NCBI RefSeq assembly: GCF_000013365.1
Contig: NC_007778.1
Span: 2,604,001-2,668,000 of the forward strand
Direction of reading: 5' to 3'
From: Rhodopseudomonas palustris HaA2
Lineage (GTDB): Bacteria > Pseudomonadota > Alphaproteobacteria > Rhizobiales > Xanthobacteraceae
DNA: 64,000 bases
Shown: positions 44,789 to 57,854 of the stretch, one piece after another
How the letters are laid out: every line of letters begins with the position of its first letter
Numbering within the stretch: the first letter of the stretch is position 1
The notes under the pieces: generated by a model
Told to the model about the DNA's origin: nothing
Database searches by the model: none
The model's input: only the letters and a program-made list of their open reading frames with translations
Translations under genes and position numbers: made by a program

Positions 44789-45241
44789 GCCGTCACGGAT
44801 CGGACTGCCTCTCGCACCGACGCGCTCGAATGACGCCGGAGCGGATCAGTAAGCACGCGGGCCGGCGCGGTTGCAATCCCGGCGGGCCGCGCCTTGGAGT
44901 CCCAATGAATGTGCGTGCATTGTATAAAAAGACACCTCATACGTGCATCGCCGTCCTTCTCCGCAACAGGCCGGGCCGTGGGAAGGCGCGCGCGGGCACG
45001 AATCGTTAACGCGACTCATGCTGCCGCATGTTGCGCGGATACGACGAAGACGTGACCGATTCTGTTCGAACCGTTCCGGCGTCCGCTGAATCCGGCGCTG
45101 GGCCGGCAGCGCCCCGCGCTGGAAGGCGGCCCTCGACGAGCGCGGCGACCGCACGAAAACCCCTTTATGGCGGGCATTTACTGCACGCGCGGGAGCGACG
45201 CGCGAGTTGCGCCAGAACGACAGCCGCCGCGTGGTTTTGCC
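44789..45241. other. Intergenic region between barrel gene and rpsL promoter
   Basis: About 450 bases with no supported gene. On the minus strand TACAAT at 44924-44919 is a good -10-like hexamer for the barrel gene, but no matching -35 was found. Open frames here are short and arginine-rich. Confidence 0.45.
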
Positions 45242-45270
45242 TTGACTTGAGAGGGTTGCGCCGATAAAAC
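45242..45270 (+). promoter_or_regulatory. Candidate sigma-70 promoter for rpsL-rpsG-fusA-tuf
   Basis: TTGACT (45242-45247) and TAAAAC (45265-45270) are spaced by exactly 17 bases. The -35 has 5 of 6 consensus bases. It would give a leader of about 395 bases before rpsL. Confidence 0.55.
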
Positions 45271-45413
45271 CCGGCCACTTCAAGACAGGCGGTGAGCTTC
45301 GCCAACGTCGGAACGGACCACCCGGACGTCTTCACGGACTTCGGGCACCAACCTCGACCCAAGACGCTCAGACGCTGTCTCTAAAGCCAGGCAATGCCAG
45401 GACGTTCATCGTT

Positions 45414-45648
45414 CTCCGGAGAGTTTCTCTCCTGAGGACTGTTTTGGAAGCATGACCTCGGTACGAGGACGGTCAGCCGATGCTGATCGGACTTTGCTGC
45501 GGTCCTCTGTTGCATGGAAGCGCTTTCCGCTCAGCAATGAGTGGCTGGCGCGATTTCGCTTTGCGTGATCGGACTTGCTCCAATCCTGCGAGGCGGCCGC
45601 TGGGGCGGGTGCCCCGAACGAATTTGCGAAACCCCACAAAGGTTTCGC
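45414..45648 (+). promoter_or_regulatory. rpsL leader with several hairpins
   Basis: CTCCGGAGAG-TTT-CTCTCCTGAG (45414-45436) is a stem with one mismatch, followed by a T-containing stretch. CCTCG-GTA-CGAGG lies near 45455. GCGAAACC (45626-45633) and GGTTTCGC (45641-45648) form a perfect 8-bp hairpin 24 bases before the rpsL ATG. These suggest translational or attenuation control of the str operon, whose known regulator in E. coli is S7. No frame in the leader looks coding. Confidence 0.5.
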
Positions 45649-45672
45649 GTGAAGCCAAGGGTGAAGGCGAAG

Positions 45673-46044
45673 ATGCCGACGATCAACCAGCTGATCGCAC
45701 GTCCGCGCGTTGTGCAGAAGTCGCGCAAGAAGGTTCCGGCGCTCCAGCAGTCGCCGCAGAAGCGCGGCGTGTGCACCCGCGTCTACACCACGACGCCGAA
45801 GAAGCCGAACTCGGCTCTCCGCAAGGTCGCCAAGGTTCGGCTGACCAACGGCTTCGAGGTGATCGGTTACATTCCGGGTGAAGGCCACAACCTTCAGGAG
45901 CACTCGGTGGTCATGATCCGCGGCGGCCGCGTCAAGGATTTGCCCGGCGTGCGCTACCATATTCTCCGCGGCGTCCTCGATACCCAGGGCGTCAAGAACC
46001 GTAAGCAGCGTCGTTCGAAGTACGGCGCGAAGCGTCCGAAGTAA
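45673..46044 (+). CDS. rpsL: 30S ribosomal protein S12
   Basis: S12, 123 residues, at the decoding centre. It starts [12 protein letters not shown] with GAAGG upstream. [15 protein letters not shown] carries the wild-type lysine at the streptomycin site, and [13 protein letters not shown] the second such site. It is first in the str operon. Confidence 0.99.
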   Translation: MPTINQLIARPRVVQKSRKKVPALQQSPQKRGVCTRVYTTTPKKPNSALRKVAKVRLTNGFEVIGYIPGEGHNLQEHSVVMIRGGRVKDLPGVRYHILRGVLDTQGVKNRKQRRSKYGAKRPK

Positions 46045-46530
<486 letters not shown>

Positions 46531-46560
46531 CGGCGAAGCAACGGAAGCAAGGAAGACGTC

Positions 46561-48633
46561 ATGCCCCGCGTTCACGCCATCGAGGACTACCGCAACTTCG
46601 GCATCATGGCCCACATCGATGCCGGCAAGACCACGACGACCGAGCGCATCCTGTTCTACACCGGCAAGAGCCACAAGATCGGCGAAGTGCACGAAGGTGC
46701 CGCGACGATGGATTGGATGGCGCAGGAGCAGGAGCGGGGCATCACGATCACCTCCGCCGCCACCACCGCGTTCTGGAACGGCAAGCGCCTCAACATCATC
46801 GACACCCCCGGCCATGTCGACTTCACCATCGAAGTCGAGCGTTCGCTGCGCGTGCTCGACGGTGCGGTATGCGTGCTCGATAGCAACCAGGGCGTCGAGC
46901 CGCAGACCGAGACGGTCTGGCGTCAGGGCGACAAGTATCGGGTTCCGCGCATCGTCTTCGCCAACAAGATGGACAAGACCGGCGCCGACTTCTTCAAGTG
47001 CCTGCAGGACATCGTCGACCGCCTCGGCGCCAAGCCGGTGGCGATCCAGCTGCCGATCGGCTCGGAGAACAACTTCAAGGGCCTGATCGATCTGGTCCGC
47101 ATGAAGGCCGTGGTGTGGAACGATGAATCGCTCGGCGCCAAGTTCGAAGACACCGACATTCCGGAAGATCTGCTCGAGCAGGCCAAGGAATATCGCGAGA
47201 AGATGATCGAAGCCGCCGTCGAGCTCGACGACGACGCCATGGCCGCCTATCTCGACGGCAAAGAGCCCGACGAGGCGACGCTGAAGCGGCTGATCCGCAA
47301 GGCGGTGCTGAACGGCGCGTTCTATCCGGTGCTGTGCGGTTCGGCGTTCAAGAACAAGGGCGTGCAGCCGCTGCTCGACGCCGTGGTCGACTACCTGCCG
47401 TCGCCGGTCGACGTGCCGGCGATCAAGGGCATCGACGAGGACGGCAACGAAGTCGTGCGCAAGGCGGACGACAGCGAGCCGCTGGCGCTGCTCGCGTTCA
47501 AGATCATGGACGACCCGTTCGTCGGCACCATCACGTTCTGCCGCATCTATTCCGGCGTTCTGCAGAGCGGCACCGGCGTGGTGAACTCGACCCGCGAGAA
47601 GAAAGAGCGCATCGGCCGCATGCTGCTGATGCACGCCAACAACCGCGAAGACATCAAGGAAGCCTATGCCGGCGACATCGTCGCGCTGGCCGGCCTCAAG
47701 GAAGCGCGCACCGGCGACACGCTGTGCGATCCCGCCAAGCCGGTGATCCTCGAAAAGATGGAATTCCCAGAGCCGGTGATCGAGATCGCGATCGAGCCGA
47801 AGTCGAAGGCCGACCAGGAGAAGCTCGGCGTCGCGCTGGCGAAGCTCGCGGCCGAAGATCCGTCGTTCCGGGTCTCGACCGATATCGAGTCGGGTCAGAC
47901 CATCCTCAAGGGGATGGGCGAACTGCATCTCGACATCAAGGTCGACATCCTGAAGCGCACCTACAAGGTCGATGCGAATATCGGCGCGCCGCAGGTGGCG
48001 TTCCGTGAGCGCATCACCAAGAAGGCCGAGGTCGACTACACCCACAAGAAGCAGACCGGCGGTACCGGTCAGTTCGCGGCGGTGAGCTTCATCGTCGAGC
48101 CGAACGAGCCAGGCGCCGGCTACGAGTTCATCTCCAAGGTCGTCGGCGGTTCGGTTCCGAAGGAATACATCCCCGGCGTCGAGAAGGGCATCGAGAGCGT
48201 GCTCGGCTCCGGCGTGGTCGCGGGCTTCCCGGTGGTCGACGTCAAGGTGACGCTGGTCGACGGCAAGTATCACGACGTCGACTCGTCGGCGCTCGCCTTC
48301 GAAATCGCCTCGCGGGCTGCGTTCCGCGAAGCGCTGCAGAAGGGCAAGTCGGTTCTGCTCGAGCCGATCATGAAGGTCGAATGCGTCACCCCGGAAGACT
48401 ACACCGGTTCGGTGATCGGCGATCTCAACTCGCGGCGCGGCCAGATCCAGGGCCAGGACATGCGCGGCAACGCCAACGTCATCAACGCGATGGTGCCGCT
48501 CATGAACATGTTCGGTTACGTGAACAACCTGCGCTCGATGAGCCAGGGTCGCGCGACCTTCACGATGCAGTTCGACCACTACGCGGAAGCCCCGGCCAAC
48601 GTGTCGGCGGAAGTCCAGAAGAAGTTTGCCTGA
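46561..48633 (+). CDS. fusA: Elongation factor G
   Basis: Translocation GTPase of 690 residues. The G motifs are [23 protein letters not shown] and [10 protein letters not shown]. Later domains are complete ([15 protein letters not shown]-like segment here as [14 protein letters not shown], and the C-terminal [16 protein letters not shown]). It lies between rpsG and tuf copy 2 with short gaps. Confidence 0.99.
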   Translation: MPRVHAIEDYRNFGIMAHIDAGKTTTTERILFYTGKSHKIGEVHEGAATMDWMAQEQERGITITSAATTAFWNGKRLNIIDTPGHVDFTIEVERSLRVLDGAVCVLDSNQGVEPQTETVWRQGDKYRVPRIVFANKMDKTGADFFKCLQDIVDRLGAKPVAIQLPIGSENNFKGLIDLVRMKAVVWNDESLGAKFEDTDIPEDLLEQAKEYREKMIEAAVELDDDAMAAYLDGKEPDEATLKRLIRKAVLNGAFYPVLCGSAFKNKGVQPLLDAVVDYLPSPVDVPAIKGIDEDGNEVVRKADDSEPLALLAFKIMDDPFVGTITFCRIYSGVLQSGTGVVNSTREKKERIGRMLLMHANNREDIKEAYAGDIVALAGLKEARTGDTLCDPAKPVILEKMEFPEPVIEIAIEPKSKADQEKLGVALAKLAAEDPSFRVSTDIESGQTILKGMGELHLDIKVDILKRTYKVDANIGAPQVAFRERITKKAEVDYTHKKQTGGTGQFAAVSFIVEPNEPGAGYEFISKVVGGSVPKEYIPGVEKGIESVLGSGVVAGFPVVDVKVTLVDGKYHDVDSSALAFEIASRAAFREALQKGKSVLLEPIMKVECVTPEDYTGSVIGDLNSRRGQIQGQDMRGNANVINAMVPLMNMFGYVNNLRSMSQGRATFTMQFDHYAEAPANVSAEVQKKFA

Positions 48634-48672
48634 TTGTCGCCGGCGTAAGCCGCGACTGAACGGAGAAGAACG

Positions 48673-49863
<1,191 letters not shown>

Positions 49864-49867
49864 GGCG

Positions 49868-49925
49868 AATAGCGAATAGAGAGTGGCGGACGGATCCCCG
49901 CTCGCCACTCACTACTCACCATTGG
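49868..49925. repeat. Hairpin element between tuf copy 2 and rpsJ
   Basis: GAGTGGCG (49881-49888) and CGCCACTC (49903-49910) form a perfect stem, flanked by GCGAATAGCGAATAG and CACTACTCACC. It resembles in style the larger element at 62666. It lies in the 84-base gap upstream of rpsJ. Confidence 0.6.
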
Positions 49926-49947
49926 CTCACTGAAGAAAGATACGGCA

Positions 49948-50256
49948 ATGAACGGCCAGAATATTCGCATTCGCCTCAAGGCGTTTGACCATCGGATTCT
50001 CGATACGTCGACGCGTGAGATCGTCAACACCGCGAAGCGAACCGGTGCGCAGGTGCGCGGGCCGATTCCGCTGCCGACCCGGATCGAGAAGTTCACCGTC
50101 AACCGTTCGCCGCACGTCGACAAGAAGAGCCGCGAGCAGTTCGAGATGCGCACTCACAAGCGCCTTCTCGACATCGTCGACCCGACCCCGCAGACCGTCG
50201 ATGCTTTGATGAAGCTCGACCTCGCTGCCGGCGTCGACGTCGAAATCAAGCTCTGA
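49948..50256 (+). CDS. rpsJ: 30S ribosomal protein S10
   Basis: S10, 102 residues, also the NusE antitermination partner of NusG and NusB. It begins [16 protein letters not shown] and contains [19 protein letters not shown]. It is first of the S10 operon genes. Confidence 0.99.
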
Positions 50257-50306
50257 GATTGGACCGTCCGGTTACTTAACGGACAGAAAGAACAGGAAGC
50301 ACGCCG

Positions 50307-51032
50307 ATGCGCTCCGGAGTGATCGCACAGAAGGTCGGGATGACGCGGGTCTTTACGGAGACCGGCGAACATATCCCCGTGACCGTGCTGAAGCTGGGCA
50401 ACTGCCAGGTGCTCGCCCATCGCACCACTGAAAAGAACGGCTACGTCGCGCTGCAGCTCGGTTCGGGTGCGCGCAAGACGGTGTACATGCCGAAGGCCGA
50501 GCGCGGTCAGTTCGCCGTCGCCAAGGTCGAGCCGAAGCGCAAGGTCGCCGAGTTCCGCGTGTCCGAGGACGCGCTGATCCCGGTCGGCGCCGAGATCCAG
50601 GCCGACCACTTCGTCGTCGGCCAGTTCGTCGACGTCACCGGCACCTCGGTCGGCAAGGGCTTCGCCGGCGGCATGAAGCGCTGGAATTTCGGCGGTCTGC
50701 GCGCCACCCACGGTGTGTCGGTGTCGCATCGTTCGATCGGTTCGACCGGTGGCCGTCAGGACCCGGGCAAGACCTTCAAGAACAAGAAGATGCCCGGCCA
50801 CATGGGCGTCGATCGCATCACCACGCTGAATCTGCGCGTGGTGCAGCTCGACGTCGAGCGCGGCCTGATCCTGGTCGAGGGCGCCGTTCCCGGCTCCAAG
50901 GGCGGCTGGATCTCGGTGCGCGACGCCGTCAAGAAGGCGCTGCCGGCCGACGCGCCGAAGCCGGGCAAGTTCCGGCTCGCCAACGGCGGCGAAGAAGCAG
51001 CGGCTCCGGCTGCCGAGCAGGAGGGTGTGTGA
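50307..51032 (+). CDS. rplC: 50S ribosomal protein L3
   Basis: L3, 241 residues, an early assembly protein near the peptidyl-transferase centre. It begins [16 protein letters not shown] and has the central [20 protein letters not shown] loop. The C-terminus adds a short Ala/Glu-rich tail ([13 protein letters not shown]) beyond the usual end. rplD starts 1 base after its stop. Confidence 0.99.
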   Translation: MRSGVIAQKVGMTRVFTETGEHIPVTVLKLGNCQVLAHRTTEKNGYVALQLGSGARKTVYMPKAERGQFAVAKVEPKRKVAEFRVSEDALIPVGAEIQADHFVVGQFVDVTGTSVGKGFAGGMKRWNFGGLRATHGVSVSHRSIGSTGGRQDPGKTFKNKKMPGHMGVDRITTLNLRVVQLDVERGLILVEGAVPGSKGGWISVRDAVKKALPADAPKPGKFRLANGGEEAAAPAAEQEGV

Positions 51033-51033
51033 G

Positions 51034-51654
51034 ATGGAATTGAAAGTCACCACTCTCGAGGGTCAGGAAGCCGGCTCGGTCCAGCTCTCCGACGCCATCT
51101 TCGGTCTCGAGCCGCGCAACGACATTGTGCAGCGCTGCGTGATCTGGCAGCTCGCCAAGCGTCAGGCCGGCACCCACAAGGCCAAGGGCCGCGCCGAAGT
51201 CTGGCGCACCGGCAAGAAGATGTACAAGCAGAAGGGCACCGGCGGTGCTCGTCACGGTTCGCAGCGCGTGCCGCAGTTCCGCGGCGGTGGCCGTGCGTTC
51301 GGTCCGGTGGTGCGTTCGCACGCCATCGACCTGCCGAAGAAGGTCCGTGCGCTGGCGCTGCGCCACGCGCTGTCGGCCAAGGCCAAGGGCGGCGGGCTGA
51401 TCGTGATCGACAAGGCCGAGCTTGAAGCCGCGAAGACCAAGGCTTTGGTCGGAGCGTTCTCCGGCCTTGGTCTGACCAACGCGCTGATCATCGACGGCGC
51501 CGAGGTCAACACCGGGTTCGCCACGGCGGCCCGCAACATCCCGAACATCGACGTGCTGCCGATCCAGGGCATCAACGTCTACGATATCGTGCGCCGTCGG
51601 AAGTTGGTTCTGACGAAGGCCGCTCTCGATGCGTTGGAGGCGCGCTTCAAATGA
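51034..51654 (+). CDS. rplD: 50S ribosomal protein L4
   Basis: L4, 206 residues, lines the exit tunnel and in many bacteria represses the S10 operon. It starts [15 protein letters not shown] at 51034. The extended loop [19 protein letters not shown] is intact. Its stop overlaps the rplW start. Confidence 0.99.
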   Translation: MELKVTTLEGQEAGSVQLSDAIFGLEPRNDIVQRCVIWQLAKRQAGTHKAKGRAEVWRTGKKMYKQKGTGGARHGSQRVPQFRGGGRAFGPVVRSHAIDLPKKVRALALRHALSAKAKGGGLIVIDKAELEAAKTKALVGAFSGLGLTNALIIDGAEVNTGFATAARNIPNIDVLPIQGINVYDIVRRRKLVLTKAALDALEARFK

Positions 51655-51950
51655 AATCGATCGATCCGCGCCATTACGACGTGATCGTCTCGCCGGTCGT
51701 GACCGAAAAGGCCACGATGGCGTCCGAGCACAACAAGGTCGTGTTCAAGGTGCAGAGCGGCGCGACCAAGCCGCAAATCAAGGAAGCCGTCGAAAAGCTG
51801 TTCGACGTCAAAGTGAAGAGCGTGAACACGCTGGTGCGCAAGGGCAAGTCGAAGTCCTTCCGCGGCACCTTCGGCACGCAGTCGGACGTCAAGCGCGCGG
51901 TCGTGACCCTGGAAGAGGGTCATCGCATCGACGTGACCACCGGACTGTAA
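51651..51950 (+). CDS. rplW: 50S ribosomal protein L23
   Basis: L23, 99 residues, sits at the tunnel exit and docks trigger factor and SRP. It begins [20 protein letters not shown] and overlaps the rplD stop by 4 bases (ATGA). Confidence 0.99.
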   Translation: MKSIDPRHYDVIVSPVVTEKATMASEHNKVVFKVQSGATKPQIKEAVEKLFDVKVKSVNTLVRKGKSKSFRGTFGTQSDVKRAVVTLEEGHRIDVTTGL

Positions 51951-51963
51951 GGCGGGACCGACC

Positions 51964-52800
51964 ATGGCATTGAAAAAATACAATCCCACGACGCCGGGCC
52001 AGCGCCAGCTGGTGATGGTCGATCGTTCGGCGCTCTACAAGGGCAAGCCGGTCAAGACGCTGACCGAAGGCAAGCACTCGAACGGCGGCCGCAACAACAC
52101 CGGCCGGATCACCGTGCGGTTCCGCGGCGGCGGCCACAAGAAGACCTATCGTCTGGTCGACTTCAAGCGCACCAAGGTCGACGTTCCGGCCAAGGTCGAG
52201 CGCCTGGAATACGATCCGAACCGCACCGCGTTCATCGCGCTGATCAAGTACGAGGACGGCGAGCAGGCCTACATCCTGGCGCCGCAGCGCCTCGCGGTCG
52301 GCGACACCGTGATCGCCGGCGCCTATGTCGACGTCAAGCCGGGCAACGTCATGCCGCTCGGCAACATGCCGATCGGCACCATCGTGCACAATGTCGAGCT
52401 CAAGATCGGCAAGGGCGGGCAGATCGCGCGTTCGGCCGGCACCTACGCTCAGCTCGTCGGCCGCGACCATGACTACGTCATCATGCGTCTGAATTCAGGC
52501 GAGCAGCGCCTGGTCCACGGCCGCTGCACCGCCACCATCGGTGCGGTGTCGAACCCGGACCACATGAACATCTCGATCGGCAAGGCCGGGCGTACGCGCT
52601 GGCTCGGCTGGCGCCCGCACAACCGCGGTGTCGTCATGAACCCGATCGACCATCCGCACGGCGGCGGCGAAGGCCGCACCTCGGGCGGCCGTCACCCGGT
52701 CACTCCGTGGGGCAAGCCGACCAAGGGCAAGAAGACCCGCTCGAACAAGTCGACCGACAAGTTCATTCTCATCAGCCGCCACAAGCGGAAGAAGAAGTAA
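51964..52800 (+). CDS. rplB: 50S ribosomal protein L2
   Basis: L2, 278 residues, needed for subunit joining and peptidyl transfer. It begins [17 protein letters not shown] and has the conserved C-terminal [20 protein letters not shown]. It ends with a basic RHKRKKK. Confidence 0.99.
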   Translation: MALKKYNPTTPGQRQLVMVDRSALYKGKPVKTLTEGKHSNGGRNNTGRITVRFRGGGHKKTYRLVDFKRTKVDVPAKVERLEYDPNRTAFIALIKYEDGEQAYILAPQRLAVGDTVIAGAYVDVKPGNVMPLGNMPIGTIVHNVELKIGKGGQIARSAGTYAQLVGRDHDYVIMRLNSGEQRLVHGRCTATIGAVSNPDHMNISIGKAGRTRWLGWRPHNRGVVMNPIDHPHGGGEGRTSGGRHPVTPWGKPTKGKKTRSNKSTDKFILISRHKRKKK

Positions 52801-52811
52801 GGAAGCCGGAC

Positions 52812-53090
52812 ATGGTTCGCTCAGTCTGGAAGGGCCCGTTCGTCGAGGGCTCGCTGCTGAAGAAGGCGGATGCCGCGCGTGCGTCGGGCCGTCACGACGT
52901 CATCAAGATCTGGAGCCGCCGCTCCACCATCCTGCCGCAGTTCGTCGGGCTGACTTTCGGCGTCTACAACGGCCAGAAGCACGTGCCGGTGGCGATCAAC
53001 GAGGAAATGGTGGGTCACAAGTTCGGCGAGTTCTCGCCGACCCGCACGTTCCACGGCCACTCCGGCGACAAGAAGTCGAAGAAGGGTTGA
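52812..53090 (+). CDS. rpsS: 30S ribosomal protein S19
   Basis: S19, 92 residues, in the 30S head beside S13. It begins [18 protein letters not shown] at 52812, 11 bases after rplB, and contains [14 protein letters not shown] at the end. Confidence 0.99.
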   Translation: MVRSVWKGPFVEGSLLKKADAARASGRHDVIKIWSRRSTILPQFVGLTFGVYNGQKHVPVAINEEMVGHKFGEFSPTRTFHGHSGDKKSKKG

Positions 53091-53100
53091 GGACCAAGCC

Positions 53101-53487
53101 ATGAGCAAACCCAAGCGCGAACGGGTCCTCCCCGATAACGAGGCCAAGGCCGTTGCCCGGATGCTTCGCGTCAGCCCGCAGAAGCTCAACCTGGTGGCCC
53201 AGCTGATCCGTGGTCGCAAGGCCGCGGCGGCGCTGGCCGACCTGCAATTCTCGCGCAAGCGGATCGCGGTCGACGTCAAGAAGTGCCTGGAATCGGCGAT
53301 CGCCAATGCCGAGAACAACCACGACCTCGACGTCGACGCGCTCGTCGTCTCCGAGGCCCATGTCGGCAAGGGCATCGTGATGAAGCGCTTCTCGCCGCGC
53401 GGCCGCGGCCGCTCGGGCCGTATTCTGAAACCATTCGCGCAGCTGACGATCGTCGTTCGTCAGGTCGAAGCCGAAGCAAGCGCTTAA
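53101..53487 (+). CDS. rplV: 50S ribosomal protein L22
   Basis: L22, 128 residues, lines the exit tunnel. It contains [19 protein letters not shown] and the beta-hairpin tip region [15 protein letters not shown]. Confidence 0.99.
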   Translation: MSKPKRERVLPDNEAKAVARMLRVSPQKLNLVAQLIRGRKAAAALADLQFSRKRIAVDVKKCLESAIANAENNHDLDVDALVVSEAHVGKGIVMKRFSPRGRGRSGRILKPFAQLTIVVRQVEAEASA

Positions 53488-53510
53488 CGCCAGGGCGCGG
53501 GAGACTTTCG

Positions 53511-54209
53511 ATGGGTCAAAAGATCAATCCGATCGGGCTGCGGCTGGGCATCAACCGGACGTGGGATTCCCGTTGGTTCGCCGGCAAGAACGAGTACGGC
53601 AAGCTGCTGCACGAGGACGTCAAGATCCGTGAGATCCTGCACAAGGAATTGAAGCAGGCCGCGGTGGCGCGCATCGTGATCGAGCGCCCGCACAAGAAGT
53701 GCCGGGTGACGATCCACTCCGCGCGCCCGGGCGTCGTGATCGGCAAGAAGGGCGCCGACATCGACAAGCTGCGCAAGAAGGTCGCCGACATCACCGCGTC
53801 GGACGTCGTCATCAACATCGTCGAAATCCGCAAGCCGGAGCTCGACGCCACGCTGGTCGCCGAATCGATCGCGCAGCAGCTCGAGCGCCGCGTCGCGTTC
53901 CGCCGCGCGATGAAGCGGGCGGTGCAGTCGGCGATGCGTCTCGGCGCCGAGGGCATCCGGATCAACTGCTCGGGCCGTCTCGGCGGCGCCGAAATCGCGC
54001 GCATGGAGTGGTATCGCGAAGGTCGCGTGCCGCTGCACACGCTGCGCGCCGACATCGATTACGGCGTCGCGACCGCGTTCACCACCTTCGGCACCTGTGG
54101 CGTCAAGGTGTGGATCTTCAAGGGCGAGATCCTCGAACACGATCCGATGGCGCAGGACAAGCGTATGGCCGAAGGCGACAATTCCCGCCCGCGCCGCGAC
54201 GCTGCCTGA
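53511..54209 (+). CDS. rpsC: 30S ribosomal protein S3
   Basis: S3, 232 residues, at the mRNA entry site. It begins [16 protein letters not shown] at 53511. The KH-domain motif [15 protein letters not shown] and C-terminal [19 protein letters not shown] are present. Confidence 0.99.
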   Translation: MGQKINPIGLRLGINRTWDSRWFAGKNEYGKLLHEDVKIREILHKELKQAAVARIVIERPHKKCRVTIHSARPGVVIGKKGADIDKLRKKVADITASDVVINIVEIRKPELDATLVAESIAQQLERRVAFRRAMKRAVQSAMRLGAEGIRINCSGRLGGAEIARMEWYREGRVPLHTLRADIDYGVATAFTTFGTCGVKVWIFKGEILEHDPMAQDKRMAEGDNSRPRRDAA

Positions 54210-54242
54210 TCTTCTGCTGAATAAGGTTTGAGGGCGTAAGCC

Positions 54243-54656
54243 ATGATGCAACCAAAGAAGACCAAGTTCCGCAAGGCGCACAAGGGCCGCATCCACGGCG
54301 TTGCGTCGTCGGGCGCGACGTTGGCGTTCGGCCAGTTCGGCCTGAAGGCGATGGAGCCGGAGCGCGTCACCGCGCGCCAGATCGAAGCCGCCCGTCGTGC
54401 GCTGACCCGCCACATGAAGCGCGCCGGCCGCGTCTGGATCCGGATCTTCCCGGACGTTCCGGTGTCGAAGAAGCCCGCCGAAGTCCGCATGGGCTCCGGC
54501 AAGGGCGCGCCGGAATTGTGGGTCGCCCGCGTCAAGCCAGGCCGGGTGATGTTCGAGATCGACGGCGTCAATCAGCAGACCGCCAAGGAAGCGCTGACGC
54601 TCGCCGCCGCCAAGCTGCCGATCAAGACGCGCTTCGTCGCGCGCATCGCGGAGTAA
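54243..54656 (+). CDS. rplP: 50S ribosomal protein L16
   Basis: L16, 137 residues, helps position tRNA in the A site. It begins [18 protein letters not shown] 54246 is an equally possible start. It contains [18 protein letters not shown]. Confidence 0.99.
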
Positions 54657-54661
54657 GTGTC

Positions 54662-54871
54662 ATGGCTGAGATGAAGAGCGGCGACATCCGCGCGATGAGC
54701 GAAGACCAGATGGACGACGCCATCCTCAATCTGAAGAAGGAGCGCTTCAACCTGCGCTTCCAGCGCGCCACCGGCCAGCTCGAGGACACCTCGCGGCTGC
54801 GCGAAGCCCGGCGCGACATCGCCCGGATCAAGACCATCGCCGCGCAGAAGCGCGCCGGCAAGACGAAGTAA
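54662..54871 (+). CDS. rpmC: 50S ribosomal protein L29
   Basis: L29, 69 residues, next to L23 at the tunnel exit. It starts [16 protein letters not shown] at 54662, 5 bases after rplP, and contains [19 protein letters not shown]. Confidence 0.98.
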
Positions 54872-54882
54872 GGACCACAGAG

Positions 54883-55131
54883 ATGCCGAAGAGGACCCTG
54901 CAGGGCGTGGTCGTCAGCGACAAGCAAGCCAAGACCGTGGTGGTGCGCGTCGACCGTCGCTTCACCCACCCGATCTACAAGAAGACGATCCGGCGCTCGA
55001 AGAACTACCACGCGCACGACGAGAACGATCAGTTCCATCCGGGCGACATGGTGTGGATCGAGGAGAGCAAGCCGATCTCCAAGTTGAAGCGCTGGACCGT
55101 GGTCCGGGGCGAACCGAAGAAGACCGCCTAA
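54883..55131 (+). CDS. rpsQ: 30S ribosomal protein S17
   Basis: S17, 82 residues, a primary 16S rRNA binder. It begins [18 protein letters not shown] and contains [19 protein letters not shown]. Confidence 0.99.
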   Translation: MPKRTLQGVVVSDKQAKTVVVRVDRRFTHPIYKKTIRRSKNYHAHDENDQFHPGDMVWIEESKPISKLKRWTVVRGEPKKTA

Positions 55132-55191
55132 GCGCATTTGCGCGTCAGTTGAGAGCGCATCAGCGCATTAGAGAGAGGACGAGGTGCATCA

Positions 55192-55560
55192 ATGATCCAG
55201 ATGCAGACCAACCTCGACGTGGCCGATAATTCCGGCGCACGCCGTGTCATGTGCATCAAGGTGCTCGGGGGCTCCAAGCGCCGCTATGCCACCGTGGGCG
55301 ACGTCATCGTGGTGTCGATCAAGGAAGCGATTCCGCGCGGCAAGGTGAAGAAGGGCGACGTCATGAAGGCCGTGGTGGTCCGGGTCCGCAAGGACATCCG
55401 CCGCCCCGACGGCTCCGTCATCCGCTTCGACCGCAACGCCGCCGTGCTGATCAACAATCAGTCCGAGCCGGTCGGGACCCGTATCTTCGGGCCGGTGCCG
55501 CGCGAGCTGCGTGCGAAGAACCACATGAAAATCATTTCGCTGGCACCGGAGGTGCTGTGA
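55192..55560 (+). CDS. rplN: 50S ribosomal protein L14
   Basis: L14, 122 residues, at the subunit interface. It begins [19 protein letters not shown]. It ends in TGATGG, so rplX starts within its stop codon. Confidence 0.99.
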
Positions 55561-55874
55561 TGGCCGCCAAGATTCGTAAGGGCGACAAGGTGATGGTGCT
55601 GAGCGGGCGCGACAAGGGTCGCACCGGCGAAGTGTTCGAGGTCCGTCCGGCCGCCGGTGTGGCGCTGGTTCGCGGCATCAATATCGTCAAGCGTCACCAG
55701 AAGCAGACCCAATCCCAGGAAGGCGGCATCATCTCGAAAGAGGCGCCGATCGACCTGTCCAACATCGCGATCGTCGGCAAGGACGGCAAACCGACCCGCG
55801 TCGGTTTCAAGATCCTGGCGGACGGCAAGAAGGTTCGTATTGCCAAGAGCTCGGGAGCAGAGATCGATGGCTGA
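55560..55874 (+). CDS. rplX: 50S ribosomal protein L24
   Basis: L24, 104 residues, an assembly initiator with a KOW motif ([20 protein letters not shown]). Its ATG overlaps the rplN stop by one base. rplE begins 8 bases before its end. Confidence 0.99.
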
Positions 55875-56424
55875 GACCGCATACGTTCCGCGCCTTCGCG
55901 CGGAGTACGACAACAGCATCCGCACCCAGCTGACTGAAAAGTTCGGCTACGGCAACGTCATGCAGGTTCCCCGGCTCGACAAGGTCGTGCTGAACATGGG
56001 CGTCGGCGAGGCGGTCAACGACCGCAAGAAGGCGGAGCAGGCGGCCGCCGACATGGCGCTGATCGCCGGCCAGAAGGCTGTCGTGACCTATTCGCGGGTC
56101 GCGATCTCGACCTTCAAGCTGCGCGAGAACCAGCCGATCGGCTGCAAGGTGACGCTGCGCAAGGCCAAGATGTACGAGTTTATCGACCGCCTGATCACCG
56201 TCGCGCTGCCGCGCGTCCGGGATTTCCGCGGCCTGAACCCGAAGAGCTTCGACGGCCGCGGCAACTATTCGCTCGGCATCAAAGAGCACATCATTTTCCC
56301 CGAAATCGACTTCGACAAGACCGGCGAGTCGTGGGGCATGGACATCACCGTCTGTACGACCGCGGGCACCGACGACGAAGCGCGCGCGCTGTTGACCGCA
56401 TTCAATTTCCCGTTCCGGCAGTGA
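55867..56424 (+). CDS. rplE: 50S ribosomal protein L5
   Basis: L5, 185 residues, binds 5S rRNA in the central protuberance. It starts [15 protein letters not shown] at 55867, overlapping rplX. It contains [14 protein letters not shown] and [17 protein letters not shown]. Confidence 0.99.
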
Positions 56425-56479
56425 GACGCTGACAGCCCCGAGCTGATCTGTCTCAAACGCGGAAACCCAGGAGCCTGGC

Positions 56480-56785
56480 ATGGCAAAGAAGAGTTCGATC
56501 GAGAAGAACAATCGTCGGAAGAAGATGACCAAGAACGCGGCGCCGAAGCGCGCGCGTCTGAAGGCCATCATCGCCGACAAGGACCTCCCGATGGAGGAGC
56601 GTTTCGCGGCGACCCTGAAGCTCGCCGAGATGCCGCGCAATTCGTCGGCCACCCGGATCCGCAACCGCTGCGAGATCACCGGCCGTGCGCGCTCGGTCTA
56701 CCGCCTCAACAAGCTGAGCCGTATCGCGATCCGCGATCTCGGCTCGAAGGGCCTGGTTCCCGGCCTCGTCAAGTCGAGCTGGTAA
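56480..56785 (+). CDS. rpsN: 30S ribosomal protein S14
   Basis: S14, 101 residues, the long zinc-free form (no CxxC pairs). It begins [16 protein letters not shown] and ends [12 protein letters not shown]. Confidence 0.99.
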   Translation: MAKKSSIEKNNRRKKMTKNAAPKRARLKAIIADKDLPMEERFAATLKLAEMPRNSSATRIRNRCEITGRARSVYRLNKLSRIAIRDLGSKGLVPGLVKSSW

Positions 56786-56798
56786 GGAGGGTCGTCAG

Positions 56799-57197
56799 AT
56801 GTCAACGCACGATCCGATCAGCGATCTCATCACCCGCATCCGCAACGCGCAGATGCGTTCGAAGTCCAAGGTCTCGACTCCCGGCTCGAGAATGCGCGCG
56901 AGCGTGCTCGAAGTGCTGAAGAGCGAGGGCTACATCCGCGGCTACGCCAGCGTCGAGCATCCCTCGGGGCGCAGCGAGCTCGAGATCGAGCTGAAATATT
57001 TCGACGGCGAGCCCGTGATCCGCGAAATCGAGCGCGTGTCGCGTCCGGGTCGTCGGGTCTACGCCTCGGTCAAGAATTTGCCGCGCGTCAACAACGGCCT
57101 CGGCATCTCGGTGCTGTCGACCCCCAAGGGGATCATGGCCGATCACGATGCCCGCGACGCCAATGTCGGCGGCGAGGTTCTGTTCACGGTGTTCTGA
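56799..57197 (+). CDS. rpsH: 30S ribosomal protein S8
   Basis: S8, 132 residues, the usual translational repressor of the spc genes. It begins [18 protein letters not shown] and has the C-terminal [19 protein letters not shown] 112-base gap, longer than its neighbours, follows. Confidence 0.99.
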   Translation: MSTHDPISDLITRIRNAQMRSKSKVSTPGSRMRASVLEVLKSEGYIRGYASVEHPSGRSELEIELKYFDGEPVIREIERVSRPGRRVYASVKNLPRVNNGLGISVLSTPKGIMADHDARDANVGGEVLFTVF

Positions 57198-57309
57198 GCG
57201 AAGCGTGGCCCGCCGCACGATGCGGCCGGGACGCGCCGAGAGAACGGGAATTGGCGCATCTTCCGCGGCGTCGTTACGCCGGATGATGTTTGGTTAGGAA
57301 GGATCGACC

Positions 57310-57843
57310 ATGTCACGCGTTGGCAAGAAGCCCGTCACGGTCCCGTCCGGGGTGACGGCGTCCGTCGAGGGTCAGACCGTCAAGATGAAGGGGCCGAAGG
57401 GTCAGCTTCATTTCGTCGTGCACGACGACGTCGACGTCAAGTTCGAGGACGGCTCGGTGAAGGTGGCGCCGCGGTTCGAGACGAATCGCGCGCAGGCGTT
57501 GTACGGAACGGCGCGCGCCCAGATCGCGAACCTGGTGGAAGGCGTCACCAAGGGCTTCGAGAAGAAGCTCGAGATCACCGGCGTCGGCTATCGCGCCGCG
57601 CTGCAGGGCAAGAAGCTGCAGCTCGCGCTCGGCTACAGCCACGACGTGATCTACGACATCCCGGAAGGGATCACCATCACGGTGCCGAAGCCGACCGAGA
57701 TCAACGTCGTCGGCATCGACTCGCAGAAGGTCGGTCAGGTCGCGGCCGAGATCCGCGACTATCGTCCGCCGGAGCCCTACAAGGGCAAGGGCGTGCGTTA
57801 TTCCGACGAGTTCATCTTCCGCAAGGAAGGCAAGAAGAAGTAA
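57310..57843 (+). CDS. rplF: 50S ribosomal protein L6
   Basis: L6, 177 residues, at the base of the L7/L12 stalk near the factor site. It begins [18 protein letters not shown] and ends [15 protein letters not shown] plus a basic tail. AGGAAGG precedes the start. Confidence 0.99.
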   Translation: MSRVGKKPVTVPSGVTASVEGQTVKMKGPKGQLHFVVHDDVDVKFEDGSVKVAPRFETNRAQALYGTARAQIANLVEGVTKGFEKKLEITGVGYRAALQGKKLQLALGYSHDVIYDIPEGITITVPKPTEINVVGIDSQKVGQVAAEIRDYRPPEPYKGKGVRYSDEFIFRKEGKKK

Positions 57844-57854
57844 CGGAGCCGGTC

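Noticed and set aside
44846-45283. Short frames upstream of rpsL
   Set aside because: No ribosome site, no domain, arginine-rich, and overlapping the probable promoter and leader.
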